From Nocardia iowensis (GTDB lineage Bacteria; Actinomycetota; Actinomycetes; Mycobacteriales; Mycobacteriaceae), in the NCBI RefSeq assembly GCF_019222765.1, contig NZ_CP078145.1, forward strand, positions 4,650,001 to 4,714,000: a DNA stretch of 64,000 bases, written 5' to 3'. The first letter of the stretch is position 1. Every line of letters starts with the position of its first letter. The position numbers and the translations under genes are program-made. Shown here piece after piece: positions 6,858-16,043 of the stretch. Below the pieces are notes generated by a model. It was given only the letters and a program-made list of their open reading frames with translations. It had not been told where the DNA came from and did no database searches.

Positions 6858-9090
6858 TCACCTTGTGGCATTCGCGCGGGATAGGTTCCAGCTGTGCCAG
6901 GTGTCGGGCTCGAGATCGTCGCGGATCTGCTCGCGCACGGTGGTGCGCAGCGTTTCGGGGAGGCGATCGGTGGCGGGGAGGATGTCGGGTGACAGGGTGG
7001 TGAGATACGCGGCGTCGAGCGGCTCGCCCCGCTGCCAGCTGTCGATGTTCCGGTCGGCGATGAAGCGCTCGGGGTTCAGGACAGCCAGCGCGAGCAGAGT
7101 GGCCATGGCGGTGCCGATCATGGCGCGCGGCAACCACATTCGGCGCAGGCTCAGTACAGCCGCGATCACCAGCAGGTAGACCAGGCCGAGCCACAGTTCG
7201 CAGACCTCGACCAGCAGCCGGAGCACGGTGAACCCGTAAGCCTGCTGGTAGGTCCACATGCGCCCCAGTGCCGAGGCGACGATCACCAGCGAGAGCACAC
7301 TCACCGCACACAGCAGCACGCGCAGCCAAAGACGGTCGGCCGCAGACTCTTTGGCGGCCAAGCGCAGGACAACCAAGATCACCGCCAGGGTCAGGACGGT
7401 GACCACCGACAGCTGCCAGAACCCGCTACGCGCGTACTCGGCGTACGTGAGACCCGCCGTGCGCTGCACGTAGTCATCACCGCCGAACAGCGCCACGAAC
7501 TGTGCGCCGACGAACACCGCGAACAGCACGGTCAGCGCACCGACCGGCAGTGCCCACTCGAGGCGGCGCAGCGTTCGAACCGCTTCGCTCCCAGCGGATT
7601 CCGCAGCAGGCAGGGGCGGACCGGCCAGCACGTACAGCGCACCGGCCGCACCGAGCCCGACGACGGTGAACAGCACGATCCACTGGACCGTCAGCGCACT
7701 GTCGACCTTCGGTGTCACCGACTCGAGCAGATTCGCGAAGGTCGCATCGGCGCCGCCGAGCAGCGGAACGAACACCGCGAGCAATGCGACGGTGACGGTC
7801 ACCGACAGCGCGATTCCGCGTTCTCGCCGCGACTTGCCGCCGCGCAGCCGCTCGCCCCGCGTACACCCACGGGATACTGGTCAATGCCCCGAGCGGCAAC
7901 GCGATCACGTCGTAGAGCAGCCCGTTCGCCGACCGCCGTCCCACGACTGCCAAGCTGCCCGCGACACCCGCCGCCAGCACGCACAGCACGAACAGCCAAC
8001 CCGCCGCACGAAAGGTGCCTACCGCCAGGAACGCCAAGAGCATTCCCGTCCACCAGATTCGGGCGGAATTCTCGCCGAGTCCTGGCCAGGCTGTCGACCG
8101 CGCGGCGTGGGTCGAATCCTCCCCTCCGGGATTCGACACCGCCGCACCGGCTTTACGCTCGCCCACTTCTCGCGGATCGATCGGTGTTGAATTCGCCGAG
8201 CTAGCGAGCCCGCTGCTCTGGACGTGGCCAGTCGAGGCCGAATCGGGTTCAGCGAGCTTTGTCCGCGTAGTGGGAGTCAGATCCGCTGCCGCGGGATTCG
8301 ATGTCCTCGCCGGTGGTGTCCGCGCGCCAGCACGCTCAGGGTCAGGCCCAGTCGGTGAATTGGCGTCCACCCCAGTGCCTTCGACCGCGCCCGACCCTTC
8401 GGGCGCACTGCGAGCGGACTTGCGGGCGTTGCGGTCTACCAGGTACACCGCGCCGACGGCGACGGTTCCCGCGAGCACCCAACCGATTCCGGGGCGGTCC
8501 AACGGGATCAAGGCCGCACCGGCCAATCCGGCGAGACCCGCAGCGGGTAGGACGCCGGGCGGGCAGGCGACGTGACGCCATCTCGACGTCACTGCGGTGG
8601 CCGAACGCGGCGGTCGAGGCGGCGCAGGCGACAAATGCGAAGCGGAAGTCGGTGACGTCGGCGATTGCGGTGGAGCCGGCGATCGTGAAGTCGTCGACCG
8701 GTGCAAAAACTCCGGCCACTGCGGAGGCACCGGCGATAGCGGAACCTCCGATGCTCGTAGCTCCGCCGTAGCCGATTGCGAAGGCGTCACCGATGGCTGA
8801 GATTTCGGTGGGGGCGTTTGCGATGGCAAAGACTCCGGTGCTGGCCGGGTTTCGTCGGGGCCGTGTGCCGACTCTTCTCGGGTGGGTTCCACGGCGGTCG
8901 GGGAGCCGGATTTTCTCCGTTCCGGAGGCGTTGGTACCTCGGTTGATTCGGGCGTAGGCACCTCCTGAGGGTGTGACGATGTCGCCGACTGCGCCTCGTG
9001 GGCCGAACCCTCTCCGGCGGGTTCCGCGGGTGTTGGGGATCCGGGTCTTCTCGGGTCCGGAGGTGGTGGTACTTCGGTTGATTCGGGCAT
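6858..9090 (-). pseudogene. DUF4153/DUF4173-family membrane protein, frameshifted
   Basis: The N-terminal frame (from ATG 9090, with AGGAGG 5 nt upstream) encodes a Pro/Ser/Thr/Glu-rich region of about 180 residues. This region includes two copies of a roughly 45-residue unit beginning PESTEVP. Membrane helices follow, up to ALTSIPWVYAG. The C-terminal frame continues with ERLRGGKSRRERGIALSVT and many helices, with the family segments YVQRTAGLTYAEYARSGFWQ and NPERFIADRNI, ending at 6858. The frames switch at about 7855-7858 in a run of four G on the coding strand; one extra G explains it. A second low-complexity spacer lies between the first two groups of helices. Function of the family is unknown. 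Confidence 0.7.
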
Positions 9091-9159
9091 GGGCCCCTCC
9101 TGAGGGTGTGCGGGATCGCCCCGCGACCTGATGCGGTGCGGGTTGGGGGGTGTGGTTGG

Positions 9160-10479
9160 TCAGTGGTCGGGTAGGACCACGCGGATGCGGGAACCGGGGT
9201 CGGCTACGGCGATGGTGCCGCCGTGCAAGTCGACGATCCAGCGGGAGATGGCGAGGCCGAGGCCGGTGCCGCCGCCTGCGGTGCGGCCGCCGCGAGTGAA
9301 ACGGTCGAAGACGCGGGCGCGTTCGGCCGGTGGGATGCCGGGGCCGTCGTCGGCCACCTCGATCACCAGTTGGCCGGGGTGCCTGCGTGCCCTGACGTGG
9401 ACCTCGCCGCCTGCCGGGCCGTGCCGTGCGGCGTTGTCGAGCAGGTTGAGCAACACCTGATGCAATCGCGCACGGTCTGCGAATACGCTTGCCGTGCTCG
9501 GTTGCACGTCGGTCGTGAACCGGACGCCGCGGCCGAGTGCCGCCGCGGCGACTTCGGACTCGGCCACGACCTCGGCCAACAGCGGTGTGACCTCCAGCCT
9601 TTCGCGGTCGAGCGGGAAAGCGCCCGCCTCGATGCTGGACAGGTCGAGCAGTTCGGAGACGAGCAGGCTCAACCGTTCGGTCTGGGCGAGCGCGGTGCGC
9701 AATGTCTTCGGGTCCGGTTCGGAGACACCGTCCACCAGGTTCTCCAGCACCGCGTTCAGGGCGGTGATCGGCGTGCGCAATTCGTGCGAGACGTTCGCGA
9801 TGAGGTCGCGGCGTTGTTGATCGGCGGCCGCCAGATCCGCGGCCATCTGGTTGAACGCCTCGGCCAGCTGCCCGACCTCGTCCCGGGAACTGGCGCGCAC
9901 CCGCCGGGTGTAGTCACCTTGCGCCATCCGCTTGGCCGCCGCTGTCATCTCACGCAGCGGCCTGGTGATGCCGTGCGCCAGGAACTGCGAGGTCACCAGT
10001 GCGATTACCACCGCAGCGACCGTCGTTTTCGGAGGCAACCAGCCGATCTTGACCCGGAAGAACCCGAACGCGATCCCGCCTGCACACAACATCAAGATGG
10101 CCAGCTTCAACTTGATCGACCGAACCGGATCCAACGGCCGCGGCAGAACCTCGGCCACCTTGTCCGACAGCTCGCGCAGCCGTTCGACGACCGCATGGCC
10201 CCAGGGAGCGCCACCGGTACGAGCCGGACTCGCCACACGAATGCGCGAGCGCTCACCCGGAATACTCCGGGCGTGCTCCGGGTCGATTGACGAATCCGAC
10301 GCCCACGCGGAGACCACTCCGTCCCGTTGCATGCCCGAGCTCTGCGCACCGCCGCTTTGCGCACCGCCGCTCTGCGCGCCACCGCTTTGCGTGCCACCGT
10401 GCTCCACACCGCCGCTCCCCACGGCGTTGCCCTCGACGCCGTCCCGTTCTACGCCCCCGCGCTCCGCGTCCTGCTTCAT
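9160..10479 (-). CDS. Sensor histidine kinase (HAMP, HisKA, HATPase)
   Basis: This is the membrane sensor of a two-component system. Order: a low-complexity N-terminal tail with GGAQS repeats (about 28-48), two membrane helices (about 124-142 and 152-170), HAMP (about 170-222), HisKA with phospho-acceptor His232 in ANVSHELRTP, then HATPase_c with N box LLNLLDNAARHG, VADDGPGIP and GGGTGLGLAIS. The loop between the membrane helices is very short, so it probably senses within or near the membrane. The ATG start (10479) overlaps the TGA of the response regulator by 4 nt, which indicates translational coupling and partnership. Confidence 0.9.
   Translation of the reverse strand: MKQDAERGGVERDGVEGNAVGSGGVEHGGTQSGGAQSGGAQSGGAQSSGMQRDGVVSAWASDSSIDPEHARSIPGERSRIRVASPARTGGAPWGHAVVERLRELSDKVAEVLPRPLDPVRSIKLKLAILMLCAGGIAFGFFRVKIGWLPPKTTVAAVVIALVTSQFLAHGITRPLREMTAAAKRMAQGDYTRRVRASSRDEVGQLAEAFNQMAADLAAADQQRRDLIANVSHELRTPITALNAVLENLVDGVSEPDPKTLRTALAQTERLSLLVSELLDLSSIEAGAFPLDRERLEVTPLLAEVVAESEVAAAALGRGVRFTTDVQPSTASVFADRARLHQVLLNLLDNAARHGPAGGEVHVRARRHPGQLVIEVADDGPGIPPAERARVFDRFTRGGRTAGGGTGLGLAISRWIVDLHGGTIAVADPGSRIRVVLPDH
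10335..10400 (-). repeat. 15-bp tandem repeat coding GGAQS units
   Basis: Four to five copies of a 15-bp unit (plus-strand form like CTCTGCGCACCGCCG) lie inside the start of the histidine kinase gene and encode five-residue units GGAQS/GGTQS. Confidence 0.65.
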
Positions 10480-11177
10480 CGCGCCTCCAGTGCGTAGCCC
10501 ACGCCATGCACCGTGCGGATCAGGTCGGCGCCGAGCTTGCGGCGCAATGCCTTTACGTGGCTGTCGACGGCGCGGGTGCCTGCGGCGTCGGCCCAGTCCC
10601 ACACCTCTTCGAGCAGACGTTCGCGGGCCAGGACCACGCGGGGGCGGCGGGCCAGCCGGGCGAGTAGGTCGAATTCGAGGGGGGTGAGCTGGGCTTCGAC
10701 GTCGGCACGCCAGACGCGGCGCTGGTCTACGTCGATGCGCAGGTCGCCGACGATGATGGTGTCGCCGTCGCGGTCGGCGGCGCGGTCCATGCGGCGCAGC
10801 AGTGCGTGCACGCGAGCGGTGAGGACGCGCAAAGAGAACGGCTTGGTCAGGTAGTCGTCCGCGCCGACGCCGAGCCCGACGAGTTGGTCGGTTTCGTCGG
10901 TGCGTGCGGTCAGCATCAGCACCGGAACCGAACGCTCCGCTTGGATCCGCCTGCACACCTCGAGGCCGTCGAAACCCGGCAACATCACATCCAGCACCAC
11001 CAGGTCAGGCGCAATCGCCGACGCGGCCGCCACAGCACCAGGCCCATCGTGCGCCACATCCACCGTGAACCCCTCGGCGCGCAGCCGCGCGGCCACAGAC
11101 TCCGCGATGGTCACTTCGTCATCCACCACCAGAATCCGCCGCGCGGCCGGTCCCCCAGCCGCTCCGTTCTGCTCCAT
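10476..11177 (-). CDS. OmpR-family response regulator
   Basis: The receiver domain spans about residues 13-125, with the acidic pair Asp19/Asp20, phospho-acceptor Asp63 (LVVLDVMLPG), Thr90 and Lys112 (TKPF). The winged-helix DNA-binding domain (about 140-232) contains the family motifs LTPLEFDLLARLARRPRVV and RAVDSHVKALRRKLG. It is the first gene of the two-gene operon with the histidine kinase. The start ATG is 8 nt after a TAGGGT -10 box (11191-11186), suggesting a leaderless mRNA. Confidence 0.92.
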   Translation of the reverse strand: MEQNGAAGGPAARRILVVDDEVTIAESVAARLRAEGFTVDVAHDGPGAVAAASAIAPDLVVLDVMLPGFDGLEVCRRIQAERSVPVLMLTARTDETDQLVGLGVGADDYLTKPFSLRVLTARVHALLRRMDRAADRDGDTIIVGDLRIDVDQRRVWRADVEAQLTPLEFDLLARLARRPRVVLARERLLEEVWDWADAAGTRAVDSHVKALRRKLGADLIRTVHGVGYALEAR

Positions 11178-11826
11178 GCTCGCAAACCCTAGCCACCCCC
11201 TGTGGAGAGGTCCGGCACCAAATGTGGAGATTCCGTGTGGACGGCCAACCCCTGAGCGGCACCAGCACCGCGAAAGTGATCGACAATCAGCCCTGGATGA
11301 AAGTGTCGCGTCCGACCTTGCCCATGACCTCCGCCATCGCCCTCCGCCGTCGGTCCTCTGATGTCTTCGGCGGGCGCCAATACCCGCGGCGGCACCGGCG
11401 CCCCAGCGGCTGTGCTGTCATGCGGCACCATCCGCCGATACCCCTACTCGCACGAGCTCGACGCCGTCCACCACCCAACAGTCCCCACCGCACCGGAACC
11501 AGAGCTTCCCGCACGCATGCCCACTCGCCCCAGCCTGCCGCCATCCAGACCAGCACAGCCGTCAACCAGAGGTCATCCAACGTCGCATCCACACCTTCAC
11601 CGGCGACCTGGCTGGGTGCCTTACTGCGCCTCCACTTCAGCGACAGCCCTGTCTCTTCCACATGATCAACGCCAGTCTCTTCCAGCGGCGCTACCGTGCG
11701 CCACTCCACACGCAGTCCGCCGAAACACTGAACGTTCCGAGAAATCGGAAGACATTGGCTGCGCACGCTTCTCCCCGCAAAGCCAACGTGGGGCGCTGCG
11801 GGGAGGTGAGCTTGTGGCGGAGGTGT
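11178..11826. other. Gene-less region
   Basis: About 650 bp separate the response regulator promoter from the 3' end of the metal ATPase. Open frames exist on both strands but none has a family motif or a supported start. I see nothing assignable. Confidence 0.5.
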
Positions 11827-13845
11827 TTACCTCGTGGCCGGTCGCGGTTCGTGGTCGATGCCCTCGTGCTCGGCCCCGCGACCGAAACGCAGGAGGCGCA
11901 AGGCGTTTGCTACCACAAGGAGGGTGGAGCCTTCGTGGATGAAGACCGCGGGGCCGATCGGCAGACCGAGCAGGGTGGCGGGGACCAGGGCGGCGACGAT
12001 CAGCAGGGAGAAGGTCAGGTTCTGGCGAATGATGCGGGCGGTCTGCCTGCTCAGTGCCACGGCGAAGGGTAGGCGGCCGATATCGTCGACCATCAGGGCG
12101 ATATCGGCGGTTTCCAGCGCGACGGCCGATCCGCTCGCGCCCATCGCGATGCCGACCGAGGCATTGACCATCGCGGGTGCGTCGTTGACGCCGTCGCCGA
12201 CCATGGCGGTGCCGTTGCGGCCGCCGAGCTTGCCGATCATGGTGACCTTGTCCTCGGGCAGTAGTCCGCCGTGGGCGGCGTTCAGGCCCATGTCGGCGGC
12301 GACGGCATCCGCTACCCGCTGGTGGTCGCCGGAGATGAGGACGATGTCGTCGATACCCAGGGCGCGCAGACGCTCGACGACCGGGGCCGCCTCGGCGCGG
12401 GGGATGTCCATGACGCCGACGACACCCAGGTACACGCCGCCGTGCCGGACGATCATCGTGGTGCGGCCCCGGTCGTGCAGTTCGTCGACGGTTCGGACAA
12501 TCTCGCTCGGCACCCCATCGGGGTCGAGTTCGAAGAACATAGTGCGGTTGCCCACCTCGGTGGCGCGACCGTCGATGAGGGCGGTCACGCCGCGACCGGT
12601 CACCGAATTGACGGCGGTCGCGGTGCGCTCGGTACCCGCAGGCACCAGCGGGGCGAGGTCGCGAGTGATCGCACCGGCCAGTGGGTGGTCACTGTAGGAC
12701 TCGACCGCGAACAGGGTGGCGATCAGCTCGTCGCGCAGTTCCGGGCGGGCCGGGACGATATCGGTGACCTTCGGCTGACCCCAGGTGAGGGTGCCGGTCT
12801 TGTCGAACGCCATCGACCGCACCCGGCCGAGGGTTTCCAGCGGCCCGCCGCCCTTGGCCAGCACACCGGCCTGCGCGGCACGGGCGATGCCCGCCAGCAC
12901 CGCACTCGGTGTGGCGATCGCCAGCGCGCACGGGCTGGCCGCCACGAGCACGACCATCGCTCGGTAGAAACTGTCGGCAAACGATTCCGACCCGGCGAAC
13001 ACCCCGTAGGCCAGTACGCCGAGCACGCCGGCGAGCACAACGGGCACGTAAAACAGTTGGAACCGGTCGATGAACCGCTGCGTGGGCGACTTCTGGGTGT
13101 CTGCGTCACGCACCATCGTGATCACCCGCGCCAGCATGCTGTCCGCGGCGCGGCTGGTCACCAGGACATCCATCGCGCCGGAACCGTTCATCGTGCCCGC
13201 GAACACCCGATGCGTTTCCGGTACAGCCGTACTACTCGCTAGCGCGACATCAGCGATCGGCGCCTTCTCCACGGGAATGCTTTCTCCCGTGACCGACGAT
13301 TCGTCGACGCTGCTCACGCCATCGACGACCACACCGTCCGCGGCAAGCCTCGAATTCGGTAGCACAACAACCACATCGCCGATCGCGAGCGCGTCCACGG
13401 CCACCTCCCGCACCACTCCGTCCGAGCCACGCACGAGCGCGGTGTCGGGTGCGAGTTCGGCGAGCGCCTCGATCGACCGCTGTGCCCGACCCATCGCGTA
13501 CTCCTCCAACGCGTGCCCGAGGCTGAATAGGAACAGCAGCACCGACCCTTCGGCCCACTTGCCGACCATTGCCGCGCCGACCGCTGCGACCAGCATCAGG
13601 AAGTCGACCTCGAATCGGCCGCGACGCACGGTGGCAAGCGCCGTGCGGATGGTGAAGAAGCCGCCGAAGAAGTAGGTCGCCGCGAACAGCGCGAGCACTA
13701 CCCATTCCGGCGCGGACACCAGATACTTCGCCGTCATGCCTCCGGCGTAGGTCACGCCGGAGGCGATCGCGAAGATCAGCTCTGACCGCTCTCCCAGCAA
13801 TGCGGCGCCATGGCCGTCGTCGTCTTTTCGTCCCGCTGTGCTCAT
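11827..13845 (-). CDS. P1B-4-type heavy-metal ATPase (Co/Fe-type efflux pump)
   Basis: This is a membrane pump that exports transition metal using ATP. Visible parts are two early membrane pairs, actuator motif VTGES (about 185-189), transmembrane metal motif SPC (304-306), phosphorylation motif DKTGT (Asp348), SDHPLAGA (nucleotide-binding His) and hinge GDGVND. The combination SPC in helix 6 and HEGST in helix 8 is the signature of the P1B-4 group, whose members (CtpD and CtpJ in mycobacteria) export Co2+ or Fe2+. There is no N-terminal HMA domain, as is usual for that group. The length of 672 residues is typical. I chose ATG 13845; longer upstream extensions read through an AT-rich operator-like region. 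Confidence 0.85.
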   Translation of the reverse strand: MSTAGRKDDDGHGAALLGERSELIFAIASGVTYAGGMTAKYLVSAPEWVVLALFAATYFFGGFFTIRTALATVRRGRFEVDFLMLVAAVGAAMVGKWAEGSVLLFLFSLGHALEEYAMGRAQRSIEALAELAPDTALVRGSDGVVREVAVDALAIGDVVVVLPNSRLAADGVVVDGVSSVDESSVTGESIPVEKAPIADVALASSTAVPETHRVFAGTMNGSGAMDVLVTSRAADSMLARVITMVRDADTQKSPTQRFIDRFQLFYVPVVLAGVLGVLAYGVFAGSESFADSFYRAMVVLVAASPCALAIATPSAVLAGIARAAQAGVLAKGGGPLETLGRVRSMAFDKTGTLTWGQPKVTDIVPARPELRDELIATLFAVESYSDHPLAGAITRDLAPLVPAGTERTATAVNSVTGRGVTALIDGRATEVGNRTMFFELDPDGVPSEIVRTVDELHDRGRTTMIVRHGGVYLGVVGVMDIPRAEAAPVVERLRALGIDDIVLISGDHQRVADAVAADMGLNAAHGGLLPEDKVTMIGKLGGRNGTAMVGDGVNDAPAMVNASVGIAMGASGSAVALETADIALMVDDIGRLPFAVALSRQTARIIRQNLTFSLLIVAALVPATLLGLPIGPAVFIHEGSTLLVVANALRLLRFGRGAEHEGIDHEPRPATR

Positions 13846-13855
13846 GTGTCCATGA

Positions 13856-13892
13856 TATGCATAGATCGCTATGTATGCATAGAAGTACTTCT
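13856..13892 (-). promoter_or_regulatory. AT-rich palindromic operator upstream of metal ATPase
   Basis: TATGCATA occurs twice (13856-13863 and 13874-13881), with the inverted repeat CATAG-ATCG-CTATG (13860-13873) across them and a perfect palindrome AGAAGTACTTCT (13881-13892) next to it. The AT content stands out strongly. The position just upstream of the ATPase start fits an operator for an ArsR/SmtB-type metal sensor; the sensor gene is not adjacent. Confidence 0.5.
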
Positions 13893-13987
13893 GGAGCAGT
13901 GGCGCCGACCACATATGACAGACATCCGGTCGACGGATACCGCTCCGGCAGAGAGCGTTCAGACGCGGTCCCCTAGCATCGCGACCT

Positions 13988-14701
13988 GTGATCACCGTTG
14001 CCACGTGGAACGTCCTGCACCGCATCCACGCCGAAAACTGGTACGAGGACGTCTCCAGCCGCTGGCCGGACGAGGCGGCGCGCATCGACGCACTCACCGC
14101 GCGCGTCGCCGCGCGGACCGAGCGGGTCATCGCGCTACAAGAGGTCAGCGGCGACCAATTGATCAGTCTGCGTGCGGCATTACCCGGCCGCACGGTCCAC
14201 TCCATGCAGTATCAGCGGGTCCCGACGGCTCGCCGACACGCCAGCGCACTACGCGATCCCAGCGAGCACCTGGTGCTCATCGTCGAAGGCCCGAGCCGGG
14301 AGATCACCGCCGAATCCTTCACCGACGACCCGGGCAAGGGCGCGCTGGCGGTCGCCACAGGCGGAGCGGTGGTCATCGCCACGCACCTCACCGGTGACCG
14401 GCGACGCACCAAGCAACTCGCCCGGCTGGTCGAATTGGCTTCCGCCACACCGGAATACCCCGCCATCCTGCTCGGCGACTTCAATATCGACCGGGACACG
14501 GTCGCGGCGAGCCTCGGCGAGAGCTTCACCGTTGCCGACCTGCCGTCCGATTCCCTGCCGACGCGCCCGCGCTCCTCGGGGGCGAAGTCGCAGTTCATCG
14601 ATCAAGTCGTCGTGCGCGAGGCCACAGTGCGCGAGATAGTGGTCGAGGACGCGGACGGCCTGTCCGACCACAACCTCGTCCGCGCGACTATTGCGTTGTG
14701 A
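13988..14701 (+). CDS. Endonuclease/exonuclease/phosphatase-fold hydrolase
   Basis: This is a metal-dependent phosphodiesterase-like fold. The motifs follow the family order: TWNVL at residues 6-10, LQEV with the metal-binding Glu, THLTGD, LLGDFNID with Asp-Phe-Asn and a final SDHNLV with the catalytic Asp-His pair. The length of 237 residues is standard for the core fold alone. There is no signal peptide, so it is cytosolic. Substrate (nucleic acid, phospholipid or small phosphate ester) cannot be told. The GTG start is 8 nt after a TAGCAT -10 box at 13974-13979. Confidence 0.8.
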   Translation: MITVATWNVLHRIHAENWYEDVSSRWPDEAARIDALTARVAARTERVIALQEVSGDQLISLRAALPGRTVHSMQYQRVPTARRHASALRDPSEHLVLIVEGPSREITAESFTDDPGKGALAVATGGAVVIATHLTGDRRRTKQLARLVELASATPEYPAILLGDFNIDRDTVAASLGESFTVADLPSDSLPTRPRSSGAKSQFIDQVVVREATVREIVVEDADGLSDHNLVRATIAL

Positions 14702-14869
14702 GCCCGGCGATTTCGTAATAGCGGGTCGACATATGGCGGCCGCGATTCGGCGTCTGCTCATCGATGGCGGCGCCGATCAGGGTTCAGCGGGTTGCCGAGT
14801 CACCACGGCGAGCCCGCGCTGCGCGTGTGGCAGAGGGCGCGACGCTGCCGTTGCCCCGAAATCCACCTG

Positions 14870-14935
14870 CCGACACAGCACCCGAGATCCGTCCGCAGAC
14901 ACAGCACCCAAAGTCCGCCCGCAGGCACAGCATTC
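14870..14935. repeat. 26-bp tandem repeat
   Basis: GACACAGCACCC at 14872, GACACAGCACCC at 14898 and GGCACAGCATTC at 14924 are spaced exactly 26 bp, giving about 2.5 units that also share TCCGYCCGCAG. Confidence 0.7.
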
Positions 14936-14955
14936 GCCGCCACCCGCAACGAACG

Positions 14956-15043
14956 GATGCCGCGGTCCCACTGTCGCAGACGTCCAGCGCGAACAACCCG
15001 ATGCCGCGATTCCACTGTCGCAGACGTCCGGCGCGATTGAGAA
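14956..15043. repeat. 44-bp tandem repeat
   Basis: GATGCCGCG at 14956 recurs at 15000; both units continue with a shared CCACTGTCGCAGACGTCC and GCGCGA, two copies with a 44-bp period. Confidence 0.7.
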
Positions 15044-15050
15044 TGCTCCT

Positions 15051-15893
15051 ATGGTCGAGATCAGCCGCGGCGTCGCCACCGTCAACGGCATTCACATGCA
15101 CTACCGGCGAGCGGGGTCGGGTTCAGCCGTGGTGTTGCTGCACGGCTGGCCGCAGACCGGTTACTGCTGGCGGCGGGTGCTGCCCGCGTTGGCCGAGCGC
15201 CATACCGTCATCGCTCCCGATCTGCGCGGCTACGGGTACACCGACAAACCCACGACCGGCTACGACAAACGCAGCATGGCCGCCGATGTGGCCGCGTTGA
15301 TCGAATCGCTCGGCTTCAGCGCGGCCGCGGTCGTCGGGCACGATCGCGGCGCACGGGTGGCCCACCGGTGGGCGCTGGATCGCCCGGATCAGGTCAGCAA
15401 GCTCGCCGTGCTCGACATCATTCCCACCAGGGAGACCTGGCGGCGGATGGACGCCGCGCTCGGCCGTCGCTACTTCCACTGGCTGTTCCACCTGCAACCG
15501 GATCTGCCGGAACGCCTTGTCGGCCATGATATTTCCGGCTATCTGCGCTACTTCTTCGAGACCTGGACCGTCAACCGGCACGGCTTGCCCGGTGAAGCCA
15601 TCGACGAATACATCCGAGCCTTCAGCACGCCCGGTGCGCTGCGGGCGGGTTTCGACGACTACCGCGCCGCCGACCTCGACACCGAACACGACAACGCGGA
15701 CGCCGGCCACCGCCTGAGCATGCCGGTGCTCGTCCTGTGGGGCGCCGCCAGCTTCCTCGAAGAGATTCCGGCACTGGATGTTTGGCGCGGTTACGCCGAG
15801 GACGTGCGCGGCGGCGCCATCCCCGACTGTGGTCATTTCATTGCCGAGGAGCGGCCCGAGGCGCTGCTCGCCCATCTCGACGACTTCCTGTGA
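15051..15893 (+). CDS. Haloacetate (fluoroacetate) dehalogenase-like alpha/beta hydrolase
   Basis: This alpha/beta hydrolase has an aspartate nucleophile and would hydrolyse a carbon-halogen or epoxide bond in the cytosol. Oxyanion motif HGWPQTG is at 31-37 and the nucleophile elbow GHDRGAR places Asp98 with Arg99 and Arg102. Asp122 lies in LAVLDIIPT, His143-Trp144 in YFHWLF, Tyr204 in DDYRA and His262 in DCGHF. This is the full residue set known in fluoroacetate dehalogenases (nucleophile, two carboxylate-binding Arg, His/Trp/Tyr halide pocket, Asp-His relay). The start ATG 15051 was chosen because translation upstream runs into tandem repeats. An epoxide hydrolase or other function remains possible. 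Confidence 0.8.
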   Translation: MVEISRGVATVNGIHMHYRRAGSGSAVVLLHGWPQTGYCWRRVLPALAERHTVIAPDLRGYGYTDKPTTGYDKRSMAADVAALIESLGFSAAAVVGHDRGARVAHRWALDRPDQVSKLAVLDIIPTRETWRRMDAALGRRYFHWLFHLQPDLPERLVGHDISGYLRYFFETWTVNRHGLPGEAIDEYIRAFSTPGALRAGFDDYRAADLDTEHDNADAGHRLSMPVLVLWGAASFLEEIPALDVWRGYAEDVRGGAIPDCGHFIAEERPEALLAHLDDFL

Positions 15894-15965
15894 AGCGTCC
15901 ACCTGCCTGGCTCGAGTTGCGGTTGGCCCAAGATCTGGTCACGGAACGGTTATCGACCAACGTAA

Positions 15966-15979
15966 AGACCGGTCGGTCT
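15966..15979. promoter_or_regulatory. Perfect TetR-type palindrome AGACCGGTCGGTCT
   Basis: Six-base arms AGACCG/CGGTCT around GT, about 65 bp upstream of the secreted protease. The shape is typical of TetR-family operators, but no TetR gene is next to it. Confidence 0.5.
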
Positions 15980-16043
15980 GGAAGGATCGGATCCGCCGCT
16001 TTGGTGCTCGTGACCTGATACATCCCCGGATGAAGGGTGCGAC

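Larger units (their letters stand above)
14702..15050. other. Gene-less region with minisatellite-like repeats
   Basis: About 350 bp upstream of the dehalogenase-like gene. An open frame extends through it but its translation shows no conserved sequence. It contains two distinct tandem repeats (see separate entries). Confidence 0.6.

Noticed and set aside
10480..10956. N-terminal extension of the histidine kinase
   Set aside because: It lies antiparallel in phase over the response regulator gene and is Arg/Pro-rich; the ATGA overlap marks the true start.
11287..11766. A 159-codon minus-strand frame in the gap before the metal ATPase
   Set aside because: No ribosome site, no motif, Arg/Trp/Gly-rich composition; not supported as a gene.
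13846..14205. N-terminal extension of the P1B-4 ATPase up to 14205
   Set aside because: It would run through the AT-rich operator-like region and overlap the endonuclease-fold gene; its translation is not conserved.
14691..15050. N-terminal 120-residue extension of the dehalogenase-like protein
   Set aside because: It consists of translated tandem repeats; the conserved fold starts at ATG 15051.
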